From: Nocardia altamirensis NBRC 108246
Lineage (GTDB): Bacteria > Actinomycetota > Actinomycetes > Mycobacteriales > Mycobacteriaceae
Reading direction: 5' to 3'
Assembly: GCF_001612685.1 (NCBI RefSeq)
Contig: NZ_BDAY01000081.1
Span: forward strand, 1 to 55,588
Length of the DNA stretch: 55,588 bases
The notes beneath the pieces were generated by a model, which was not told the DNA's origin, made no database searches, and saw only the letters and a program-made list of their open reading frames with translations. Below, piece after piece: positions 47,006-55,141 of the stretch; position 1 is the stretch's first letter; each line of letters begins with the position of its first letter. The translations under genes and the position numbers were made by a program.

Positions 47006-47404
47006 ATGACCACGATAGAAGCTCCGGCCAAGCCGAAGCGGAAGACGCTGTACCGAGGCGACCCGGGCATGTGGTCCTGGGCGCTGCACCGGATCACCGG
47101 TGTCACGATCTTCTTCTTCCTTTTCGTGCACGTCTTGGATACCGCGCTGGTCCGGGTCAGCCCCGACACCTACAACCGGGCGATCGAGACCTACAAGACC
47201 CCCATCGTCGCCCTGATGGAAATGGGCCTTGTCGTCTGCGTGCTGTTCCACGCGCTCAACGGCGTCCGCGTGATCCTGGTGGATTTCTGGGCCAAGGGCC
47301 CGAAGTACCAGCGCACGATGCTGTGGGTCGTCCTCGCGATCGTCTTCGTGCTCGCAGCACCGGCGATCGGTCGCATGTTCTTCTACCTCTTTACGGAGCA
47401 CTGA
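47006..47404 (+). CDS. sdhC: Succinate dehydrogenase cytochrome b subunit
   Basis: 132 aa, three membrane helices, with the HRITG motif typical of SdhC and a His in FVHVLD as likely haem ligand. ATG 47006 after GGAGG. First gene of the sdhCDAB operon; anchors the complex and reduces menaquinone. Confidence 0.93.
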   Translation: MTTIEAPAKPKRKTLYRGDPGMWSWALHRITGVTIFFFLFVHVLDTALVRVSPDTYNRAIETYKTPIVALMEMGLVVCVLFHALNGVRVILVDFWAKGPKYQRTMLWVVLAIVFVLAAPAIGRMFFYLFTEH

Positions 47405-47405
47405 G

Positions 47406-47837
47406 ATGAGCGCACCCGTTCTGGGCAAGTCTTACGACCGGCCGGCCAGCCTCGACTCGCCGCGCTCGCCCCGCGCCCGCTCGAACAACAACTTCGAGAA
47501 GTACGCGTGGCTGTTCATGCGCTTCTCGGGCCTGCTGCTGATCGTGCTCGTGCTCGGCCACATGTCGATCATGCTGCTGCTCGACGGCGGCGTGAAGCGG
47601 CTCAACTTCGGCTTCGTCGCTGGTCGCTGGGCCAGCCCGTTCTGGCAGCTCTGGGACCTGACCATGCTCTGGCTGGCCCAGCTGCACGGCGGCAACGGCC
47701 TGCGCACGGTGATCGCGGACTACTCGCGCAAAGACTCGACGCGGTTCTGGCTGAACACGTTGCTGGCGATCTCGATGATCCTCATCCTCGCCGTCGGCAC
47801 GTACGTCATCTTCACCTTCGACCCCAACATCAGTTAG
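47406..47837 (+). CDS. sdhD: Succinate dehydrogenase hydrophobic anchor subunit
   Basis: 143 aa, three membrane helices, with RFSGLLLIVLVLGHM as the haem/quinone helix and LHGGNGLR in the second. Starts one base after the sdhC stop codon. Confidence 0.93.
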   Translation: MSAPVLGKSYDRPASLDSPRSPRARSNNNFEKYAWLFMRFSGLLLIVLVLGHMSIMLLLDGGVKRLNFGFVAGRWASPFWQLWDLTMLWLAQLHGGNGLRTVIADYSRKDSTRFWLNTLLAISMILILAVGTYVIFTFDPNIS

Positions 47838-47853
47838 GAACAGGCCACCTCCG

Positions 47854-49620
47854 ATGAGTGACTCGCGGATTCAGGAGCATCGCTACGACGTCGTGATCGT
47901 CGGTGCCGGTGGCGCAGGCATGCGCGCGGCGATCGAGGCAGGGCCCCGGGCGCGCACCGCAGTGCTGACCAAGCTGTACCCGACCCGCAGCCACACCGGC
48001 GCGGCACAGGGTGGCATGTGCGCCGCGCTGGCGAACGTCGAAGAAGACAACTGGGAATGGCACACCTTCGACACCGTCAAGGGTGGCGACTACCTGGTCG
48101 ACCAGGATGCCGCGGAGATCATGGCCAAGGAGGCCATCGACGCGGTGATGGACCTGGAGAAGATGGGTCTGCCGTTCAACAGGACGCCGGAAGGCAAGAT
48201 CGACCAGCGCCGGTTCGGCGGGCACACCCGCGACCACGGCAAGGCCCCGGTCCGCCGCGCGTGTTACGCCGCCGACCGCACCGGTCACATGATCCTGCAG
48301 ACGCTCTACCAGAACTGCGTCAAGCACGACGTGGAGTTCTACAACGAGTTCTACGTGCTCGACCTGGTGATGAGCGAGACCGACCGCGGCCCCGTCGCGA
48401 CCGGTGTCGTCGCCTACGAGCTGGCCACCGGCGACATCCACGTCTTCCACGCCAAGTCGATCATCTTCGCGACCGGCGGCTCGGGCCGGATGTACAAGAC
48501 CACCTCGAATGCGCACACGCTGACCGGCGACGGCATGGCGATCGTGTTCCGCAAGGGTCTGCCGCTGGAGGACATGGAATTCCACCAGTTCCATCCGACG
48601 GGCCTGGCCGGGCTCGGCATCCTCATCTCGGAGGCCGTGCGCGGCGAGGGCGGCATCCTGCGCAACGCCAGCGGCGAGCGGTTCATGGAGCGCTACGCCC
48701 CCACCATCAAGGACCTCGCGCCGCGTGACATCGTCGCCCGCTCGATGGTGCTCGAGGTGCTGGAAGGCCGTGGCGCCGGGCCGAACAAGGACTACGTCTA
48801 CATCGACGTGACCCACCTCGGCGAGGACGTGCTCGAGGAGAAGCTGCCCGACATCACCGAATTCGCCCGCACCTACCTCGGTGTCGACCCGGTGACCGAG
48901 CTGGTGCCGGTCATGCCGACCTGTCACTACGTGATGGGTGGCATCCCGACCAAGATCCGCGGCGAGGTGCTGCGCAACAACACCGACGTGGTGCCGGGCC
49001 TGTACGCCGCAGGCGAATGCGCGTGCGTCTCGGTGCACGGCTCCAACCGCCTCGGCACCAACTCGCTGCTCGACATCAACGTGTTCGGCCGCCGCTCCGG
49101 TATCGCCGCCGCCGAATACGCGCAGCGCACCGAGTTCGTGGAGATGCCGGAGAACCCGGCGCGGATGGTGCAGGACTGGCTCACGCTGATCCTGTCCGAT
49201 CACGGCAACGAACGCGTCGCCGACATCAGGACCGAACTGCAGTACACGATGGATATGAACGCCGCCGTGTTCCGCACCGAGGACACCCTGAAGCAGGCCC
49301 TCACCGACATCCACGTGCTCAAGGAGCGCTACACGCGGATCACGGTGCAGGACAAGGGCAAGCGCTACAACAGCGACCTGCTCGAAGCAGTAGAGCTCGG
49401 CTTCCTGCTCGAGCTCGCCGAGGTCACCGTCGTCGGGGCGCTCAACCGGAAGGAATCGCGTGGCGGTCATGCGCGCGAGGACTACCCGGACCGCGACGAC
49501 GTGAACTTCATGCGCCACACGATGGCCTACAAGGCCGGGCCGGAACTTCTCTCCGACATCCGCCTCGACTTCAAGCCGGTGGTGCAGACCCGTTACGAGC
49601 CGATGGAGCGTAAGTACTGA
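47854..49620 (+). CDS. sdhA: Succinate dehydrogenase flavoprotein subunit
   Basis: 588 aa. N-terminal FAD motif VIVGAGGAGMRAAIEAG; covalent-FAD His in RSHTGAAQGG; active site HQFHPTG and the REDYPDRDD C-terminal region. All catalytic parts present. Normal length. Last base shared with the sdhB start. Confidence 0.96.
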   Translation: MSDSRIQEHRYDVVIVGAGGAGMRAAIEAGPRARTAVLTKLYPTRSHTGAAQGGMCAALANVEEDNWEWHTFDTVKGGDYLVDQDAAEIMAKEAIDAVMDLEKMGLPFNRTPEGKIDQRRFGGHTRDHGKAPVRRACYAADRTGHMILQTLYQNCVKHDVEFYNEFYVLDLVMSETDRGPVATGVVAYELATGDIHVFHAKSIIFATGGSGRMYKTTSNAHTLTGDGMAIVFRKGLPLEDMEFHQFHPTGLAGLGILISEAVRGEGGILRNASGERFMERYAPTIKDLAPRDIVARSMVLEVLEGRGAGPNKDYVYIDVTHLGEDVLEEKLPDITEFARTYLGVDPVTELVPVMPTCHYVMGGIPTKIRGEVLRNNTDVVPGLYAAGECACVSVHGSNRLGTNSLLDINVFGRRSGIAAAEYAQRTEFVEMPENPARMVQDWLTLILSDHGNERVADIRTELQYTMDMNAAVFRTEDTLKQALTDIHVLKERYTRITVQDKGKRYNSDLLEAVELGFLLELAEVTVVGALNRKESRGGHAREDYPDRDDVNFMRHTMAYKAGPELLSDIRLDFKPVVQTRYEPMERKY

Positions 49621-50390
49621 TGACTGCCGTACTCGAGACACCCCCGGCCAAGGCCGCCCCTGTTCCCGAGGGGTCGGTGATGGTCACCGTCAAGGTCGCC
49701 CGGTTCAATCCGGAGGACGAGAAGGGTGCGCACTGGGAGTCGTTCCAGGTGCCGGTCCTGTCGACCGACCGCTTCCTGAACGTGCTGATCTACATCAAGT
49801 CCTATCTGGACGGCACGCTCACCTTCCGTCGTTCCTGCGCGCACGGCGTGTGCGGGTCCGACGCGATGCGGATCAACGGGGTGAACCGGTTGGCCTGCAA
49901 GGTGCTGATGAAGGACATGCTGCCCAAGGGCGACAAGGCATTGACGATCACCGTCGAGCCGATCCGCGGCCTGCCCGTGGAGAAGGATCTCGTGGTGAAC
50001 ATGGAGCCGTTCTTCGACGCGTTCCGCGCGGTGAAGCCGTACCTGATGACCTCGGGGAACGAGCCGACCCGCGAACGGATCCAAAGCCAGGCCGACCGTG
50101 CGCGCTTCGATGACACCACCAAGTGCATCCTCTGTGCCTGCTGCACCACCTCCTGCCCCGTGTACTGGAGCGACGGCAGCTACTTCGGTCCCGCCGCCAT
50201 CGTCAACGCGCACCGCTTCATCTTCGACAGCCGCGACGAAGGCGCCCGCGAGCGTCTCGACATCCTCAACGACGTCGAAGGTGTCTGGCGCTGCCGCACC
50301 ACCTTCAACTGCACCGACGCCTGCCCCCGCGGCATCGAAGTCACCAAGGCCATCCAGGAAGTCAAGCGCGCCCTGCTCTTCACCCGCTAG
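49620..50390 (+). CDS. sdhB: Succinate dehydrogenase iron-sulfur subunit
   Basis: 256 aa. [2Fe-2S] cysteines in CAHGVCGSDAM and a following RLAC, [4Fe-4S] in CILCACCTTSCP, [3Fe-4S] in CRTTFNCTDACPRG. ATG overlaps the sdhA stop by one base. Carries electrons from SdhA to quinone. Confidence 0.96.
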   Translation: MTAVLETPPAKAAPVPEGSVMVTVKVARFNPEDEKGAHWESFQVPVLSTDRFLNVLIYIKSYLDGTLTFRRSCAHGVCGSDAMRINGVNRLACKVLMKDMLPKGDKALTITVEPIRGLPVEKDLVVNMEPFFDAFRAVKPYLMTSGNEPTRERIQSQADRARFDDTTKCILCACCTTSCPVYWSDGSYFGPAAIVNAHRFIFDSRDEGARERLDILNDVEGVWRCRTTFNCTDACPRGIEVTKAIQEVKRALLFTR

Positions 50391-50405
50391 CCCCAGCTGA
50401 ACCCA

Positions 50406-50439
50406 AAGGCCGCCTCCATCGAGAGATGGGGGCGGCCTT
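50406..50439. terminator. Terminator of the sdh operon
   Basis: 15-bp stem (one G-U pair) with a GAGA tetraloop, arms 50406-50420 and 50425-50439, 15 bp after the sdhB stop. Convergent with the next gene. Confidence 0.82.
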
Positions 50440-50476
50440 CACTGTTCGCAATTGAGCCCCTCGCGAAACGGAAAGC

Positions 50477-51388
50477 TCATCCTCGGCGGAACGGAAACTT
50501 TTCCAAGTGGTCGAGCAGCAAGCCGAACAGTATCGAGATGACGATGAAGGAGCCGAACCAACGCAGTGCCTGGTCGGTCGCCTTCCGCAGCCAGTGCTCT
50601 CGCCACCCAGGCCGCCGTGGCTCACCTGTTGCCTCGACCCAAATCCCCCAGCGCACCACCGCCCATGCCGCGACAAACACGAACGTGGGGAAGTAGCTGA
50701 AGGGACTCTTGGGCGGGTAACCACGCCACTCCCCGAATGCCACCAGCACCAGACCGATCATGGCCAACAACAGCGTGAGTCTGGTTGCCCAGATCACCTG
50801 TGTGAGTCGAACAGACACCCCAACCCGTGCTGACGGGCTCGCTGGGCCCGCGAATAGCGCTCGAAGGTTGAATCCTCCTTGGTCGCTTAGCTGAGCAACC
50901 AGCTTGCGCGCGTCATCTCGACGTTCACTGAGCCAACTCGACCAGAAGGTCGCGACATTCCGCGGTGGTCGCGCAAAGCCCCGGTAGTACATCAAGCCAC
51001 GCACCTGAGACCGTCCACGCAGGAAACCACGGCCGATGATGTCGTCTCGTTCGATAATGCCACCGCGCCGAACTGTCTGCCAGCGCAACAACTTCCGTAT
51101 CTCCCTGCCGTTGCGACGGCGTCGCCCCGGCCGATGATGGTGACAACGCCGCCATTCCCCGAGCACGCGGTTGCGGCAGGGACGACCGGTAGACGTGAGG
51201 GGATATCCGCAAAATACGGGCCAGATGTTCCCACGAGACCACCACACCATCACGGCCAATACCGCTAGTACGACCGGGAAGACCAGCGCGAAGGTCAGCG
51301 GCCACGGAACTCCCCGAGGGCTCAGATACTCGAGCGCTCCAGCGAAGAGCCCCAACATGCGTCTGAGATGATCAAAGATCTCCCCCAT
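50477..51388 (-). CDS. Membrane protein with a Cys/His zinc-type motif
   Basis: 303 aa with about four membrane helices (about residues 30-49, then three in the last 120 residues). Between the first helix and a long basic loop lies C60-x10-C71-x10-C82-HHH, in the pattern C...TSTGRPCRNRV...CHHH. The same pattern is common in actinobacterial proteins of mobile-element or nuclease type, where it probably binds zinc. Function unknown. Arg-rich loop suggests nucleic-acid contact. Convergent with sdhB. Confidence 0.6.
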   Translation of the reverse strand: MGEIFDHLRRMLGLFAGALEYLSPRGVPWPLTFALVFPVVLAVLAVMVWWSRGNIWPVFCGYPLTSTGRPCRNRVLGEWRRCHHHRPGRRRRNGREIRKLLRWQTVRRGGIIERDDIIGRGFLRGRSQVRGLMYYRGFARPPRNVATFWSSWLSERRDDARKLVAQLSDQGGFNLRALFAGPASPSARVGVSVRLTQVIWATRLTLLLAMIGLVLVAFGEWRGYPPKSPFSYFPTFVFVAAWAVVRWGIWVEATGEPRRPGWREHWLRKATDQALRWFGSFIVISILFGLLLDHLEKFPFRRG

Positions 51389-51448
51389 GTCGTGATGGTA
51401 CGGGTCGGTCCGCTCAGTCGATCACCGATTGGACATGATGATCCGTGC

Positions 51449-51844
51449 CTAGGCGGCGTAGCCGGTGGCTTTGGTTACTTCGATGCGGACTGCGACGCGG
51501 GTTTGGTTTGGGGCTGGCTCGTCGTGGTCTTTGCCGTCGTATTTCCAGGACAGCTGGTGGCCTACTCGGAGATTCGTGTCGTGGGTGATGGTGGCGGTGC
51601 CGCGCAGCTCGACGTAGTTCTCGCCGTCTGCGAAGTCGATGACGGTCACGCTGACGCGTGGGTCGCGCAGCATGTTTCGGTGCTTGAGCCTGCCCTCGAG
51701 GGTGGAGAACAGCAGGTCGTTGCCGTCGCGGCCGACCCACATCGCCGAAGTCTGCGGACTGCCATCGGCATTCAGCGTGGCGAGCACCGCGTAGTTCTTG
51801 CCGTCGAGCAGGGCGATGGTGGCATCGCTGAGCGTGATTCCCAT
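51449..51844 (-). CDS. PPOX-class (pyridoxamine-oxidase-fold) flavin or F420-dependent protein
   Basis: 131 aa from the ATG at 51844 (MGITLSDATIALLDG). Split beta-barrel pattern with YAVLATLNADGSPQTSAMWV and RGTATITHD typical of the TIGR03618-like F420-dependent group. Substrate unknown. Confidence 0.8.
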   Translation of the reverse strand: MGITLSDATIALLDGKNYAVLATLNADGSPQTSAMWVGRDGNDLLFSTLEGRLKHRNMLRDPRVSVTVIDFADGENYVELRGTATITHDTNLRVGHQLSWKYDGKDHDEPAPNQTRVAVRIEVTKATGYAA

Positions 51845-51885
51845 GCTCGCGACACTAGTGACCGTGGTCGGCAGGCCCGCAGCGA

Positions 51886-53700
51886 CTAGTTGTCGTAGGA
51901 GGCGACGCCGACCGGCCCTGAGCCGAGGCAGACGACGAGCCCCTCGGTGTAGGAGGCGACGCGCAGCGCAGCGCCGCTGCCGACCAAACGGACGAACACG
52001 GTGTTCAAGCCTTGACGCACCGGCACCACCACGAATCTGCCGTGTTCGAAAGCGACGAGGATCCGGCCGTCCCGACTGGCGAGGTAGTTGAGCTGTGCCG
52101 TCCATTCGTGCTCGAGCATCGGGCCGTCGAGGAGCAGCGAGACCGGATCACCACCCTGGATTCGATATCCACAGTGCGGGTCCGGCGCAGGAACGATGCG
52201 CCGGTTCCACCAGACCTGTGCCTCGACGATCCGGCCGGTGTCGGTGATCATGCGCAGGTGCGGCGTCGAATCGGCGAAGGCGCCGGGCGCGGCGATGGGC
52301 GAGAGCACCTGACCGGCCAGATTCTGTGGGTAGGCAAGGGGATTCAGGACATTCCACGGGACCTCCTGTTCGAGCAGTGGCACACCATCCCAGCCGTCGA
52401 GGGCCGACTTCACGTTCGTCACATACGTTTTGGTCGGACTGGGCCGCCATGAGCCGACGAACGTGTAGGTGGAGCACAGACTGCTCACGACAAACGCAAC
52501 CAGCAGCGGAATCGCACTGCGCGGACCAGGCATTCGCGCGGAGCGACGCGGACTTCCCTGCAGGACCAGCGCGCCCGCCGCGGACAACGTCACCCCTAGG
52601 TCGGCGAAATACCGCAGCGACTGCATGAGCTCCGCCGCGGTGTTCGGCCCACCGCGGACAAGCGCCACCGGAATCTGCATCAAGACCACCGCGGCGGCGG
52701 CAAGCACCCACACCGTCCAGACCCGACGCCGCTGCCGAATCGACAGTGCCGCAAGCACAATCAGCACGATCCACGCCACGATCACCGCTGAGCTCGGCGG
52801 ATCGGCCCACGGCGCCGCGGGCAACCAGCGCTCCCACCGCCACGGCCCGCCGACCACCGCGGGCACCACCCCGAGCGAGGTCGCGTTGGGCAGCAGATCA
52901 CGCACGTCCTGCGGGCGGTGCTGGAGGCCGGAGACGCCGATCACCGCGAGATACCCGGCCAGCCAGCACAGCACGGCAACGACCGAGCCGGCCCACAGCC
53001 GTCCACCACGACGAATCACCGTGCGCACAGCGGATTCTCGCCCGTCGACATAGTCGGCGAGCACCGCGACGGCGAACGCGATGAACGGGATGATCACCGA
53101 CTTCTCGAAGAACAGCAGCGCCACCACGAGCACGACAATCCCGGACCAGGCGTATCGCCGCCGACCGGTGCGCACCAGCAGCACCGCGTCCCCGATCACC
53201 CAGGCGAGCGCGAATTGCAGTGGCAGCGCGTTCAATGCGGCCGACCACCACGCGAACGCAGGCAACGTCACCGGCGAGAACAGGAAGAACGTGAAGGGGA
53301 CGAGCAGCGCCCACCGCGCGCCCATCAGCACGACCAGCATGCGCAGCACCGACACCGCGACCGCGAGCTGCAGGACGAGCAGCGAGAGCACCGGGCCGAT
53401 CCACGCCAGCGGCGACACCGCGTTCACCAGCCATGCGGTGGCGAAGGCGAGCGGCATGAAATGCCCATCGTGGTTGTGCAACAACAGCTCTGCGGACAGC
53501 AACGGATATCGGCCTGCCCGGCCGACCAGGATCAGGTCATCCCAGTAGAAGTAGCCACTGCCCGCCACCCAGCCACGAAGCACCAGCTGCAGCGCGATCA
53601 GGCCCGCCGCAACGACGACGGGTCGCGGCCACCGCGGCGACGCCGTCATCGCAGGCCGCGGGGGCGCGGCCTGCGACGGCGCTACCGCGGCGGTGTCCAT
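51886..53700 (-). CDS. GT-C-like multipass membrane protein
   Basis: 604 aa from the ATG at 53700. Ten or more membrane helices; the first outside loop carries YFYWDDLILVG, an Asp-Asp of the kind used by GT-C glycosyltransferases, followed by HNHDGHFMP. The last about 200 residues are a soluble, outward domain. Likely transfers a sugar from a polyprenyl carrier to an envelope acceptor, unproven. Confidence 0.62.
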   Translation of the reverse strand: MDTAAVAPSQAAPPRPAMTASPRWPRPVVVAAGLIALQLVLRGWVAGSGYFYWDDLILVGRAGRYPLLSAELLLHNHDGHFMPLAFATAWLVNAVSPLAWIGPVLSLLVLQLAVAVSVLRMLVVLMGARWALLVPFTFFLFSPVTLPAFAWWSAALNALPLQFALAWVIGDAVLLVRTGRRRYAWSGIVVLVVALLFFEKSVIIPFIAFAVAVLADYVDGRESAVRTVIRRGGRLWAGSVVAVLCWLAGYLAVIGVSGLQHRPQDVRDLLPNATSLGVVPAVVGGPWRWERWLPAAPWADPPSSAVIVAWIVLIVLAALSIRQRRRVWTVWVLAAAAVVLMQIPVALVRGGPNTAAELMQSLRYFADLGVTLSAAGALVLQGSPRRSARMPGPRSAIPLLVAFVVSSLCSTYTFVGSWRPSPTKTYVTNVKSALDGWDGVPLLEQEVPWNVLNPLAYPQNLAGQVLSPIAAPGAFADSTPHLRMITDTGRIVEAQVWWNRRIVPAPDPHCGYRIQGGDPVSLLLDGPMLEHEWTAQLNYLASRDGRILVAFEHGRFVVVPVRQGLNTVFVRLVGSGAALRVASYTEGLVVCLGSGPVGVASYDN

Positions 53701-53786
53701 GCCGACCCACCCTAGTGCGGACCCGCGGCGTACTACCGCAACGCGAGCGGGCACAACACCTTCGGCCTACCTCCGAACTGCCGAAT

Positions 53787-53810
53787 GCGGCGGCATACGT
53801 ATACCGCCGC
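53787..53810. promoter_or_regulatory. 24-bp palindrome between divergent genes
   Basis: GCGGCGG and CCGCCGC arms around ATACGTAT, one mismatched pair. It lies in the 218-bp gap between the GT-C-like gene and the SnoaL-like gene, about 87 and 108 bp from the two starts, and may be an operator. Confidence 0.4.
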
Positions 53811-53918
53811 CGAAAGTACTGATAGGCGACTGATTCAGCACCCCCATGCCGACCCATAACGTAGTTCTTGTCCAGCAGGACACAAAGAAACCGCAGATCA
53901 GCAGCCTTGGAGGCCACC

Positions 53919-54275
53919 ATGAACACTCTCGTCGCGCAGTACCTGGAAGCCTGGAACACCACCGACGCCGCCGCCCGCAAGGCCGCCATCGCCCGCGTCT
54001 TCACCGAGTCGGTCGGCTATGTGGACCCGCTGGTCGCGGTCACCGGCCACGACGAGCTCGACGCGGCCATCGCCGGCGTGCATGCCCAGTTCCCCGGCTG
54101 GACCTTCACCCTCGCAGGCCCGGTCGATGCCCACCACGATCAGGTGCGCTTCACCTGGAACCTCGGCCCGGTCGACGGACCAGCCGTGGTGGTCGGCTTC
54201 GACGTCGCGGTGGTCGAAAACGGCCGCATCGCCAAGGTTCTCGGCTTCCTCGACAAGGTCCCCGACGCGGCCTGA
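53919..54275 (+). CDS. SnoaL-like (NTF2-fold) protein
   Basis: 118 aa, ATG at 53919 with GGAGG upstream. Helix 1 YLEAWNTTDAAARKA and the strand set ending VVENGRIAKVLGFLDK are typical of small SnoaL-like proteins acting on hydrophobic ligands. Ligand unknown. 47 bp before a small membrane-protein gene, likely cotranscribed. Confidence 0.78.
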   Translation: MNTLVAQYLEAWNTTDAAARKAAIARVFTESVGYVDPLVAVTGHDELDAAIAGVHAQFPGWTFTLAGPVDAHHDQVRFTWNLGPVDGPAVVVGFDVAVVENGRIAKVLGFLDKVPDAA

Positions 54276-54322
54276 CTCCGCTATCCCCTGAATCTCGTTC
54301 CACCAGAAGGAAGTACCGCACC

Positions 54323-54742
54323 ATGACGATCACGGCCCCGGCCTACCTCGATACCCTCCGCGCCCCAGGACCCGCCTTGCTGCGCATGTCGCTGCGGGTC
54401 GACGCGGTGGTCACCGGCGTCAACGGCCTCGCCTACCTCGCACTCTCCGGCCCGCTGGAATCGCTGCTCGGCCTCGACAGCCGCATCGGCATTCCGATCG
54501 GCGTCTTTCTCACCCTCTACGGCCTCGGCGTCGCCCTCATCAGCGCACCGGCGAACATCAACTCCGCCATGGTCCGCGTCGTCATCGCAGGTAACGCGGC
54601 ATGGGCGGTGCTCAGCCTGGCTGCACTGGTCGAGGGCGCACTCGACCTGAACCTGGTCGGCAGCGTCTGGACGGTCATGCAGGCAGCGACCGTCGGCGGC
54701 TTCGCGGCGTTGCAGTACCTGGGCTTGCGCCGCGCCCGGTGA
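54323..54742 (+). CDS. Small integral membrane protein
   Basis: 139 aa with four predicted membrane helices and no catalytic motif, ATG at 54323 after AGAAGGAAG. Four-helix proteins of this type are common next to NTF2-fold or TetR genes in actinobacteria. Function unknown. Confidence 0.72.
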   Translation: MTITAPAYLDTLRAPGPALLRMSLRVDAVVTGVNGLAYLALSGPLESLLGLDSRIGIPIGVFLTLYGLGVALISAPANINSAMVRVVIAGNAAWAVLSLAALVEGALDLNLVGSVWTVMQAATVGGFAALQYLGLRRAR

Positions 54743-55141
54743 CCCGAAACCCCTCCGACCACAACTGCATCGACCTGACGCGGTATCGGCTACCCGCTGG
54801 TGCCGCGTTCGTCGTTGTCCGACGATCGGCCGCAACGGCGGTATCGGCCGCGAAACCCGATGGCGACTACACCGGCGCTATTCGATTAGCAATCAATCTT
54901 TCTGGGCCTTCGCAGGCAATATGACACCGAACTCCAAAAAGGAAAACTTCCCGAGATATTCAATCGCGAAGTCGCCGGTCGCAAATAGTAGTGCGAGCGT
55001 TATTCGCGAAATCAGCAATTCCGGCGGCGCTGTCAAAAAGTTGCTTGTAAGTTGGCCATCGACAGCGTCACCAGGTTTGCCATACCAATCGTCAGCCGAC
55101 GACGATCCGTCGTGCGGCGGCTCGGGAGGAAGGCGCTCCGC
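54743..55141. other. Gene-poor stretch with a lower-GC patch
   Basis: 399 bp. Positions about 54880-55060 are clearly less GC-rich (close to 50%) than the surroundings. Short frames exist on both strands but lack ribosome sites and coding bias. It holds the promoter of the following secreted-protein gene. Confidence 0.45.

Noticed and set aside
47830..49641. A 603-codon minus frame opposite sdhA
   Set aside because: Shadow of sdhA; sdhA has every catalytic motif and the operon order.
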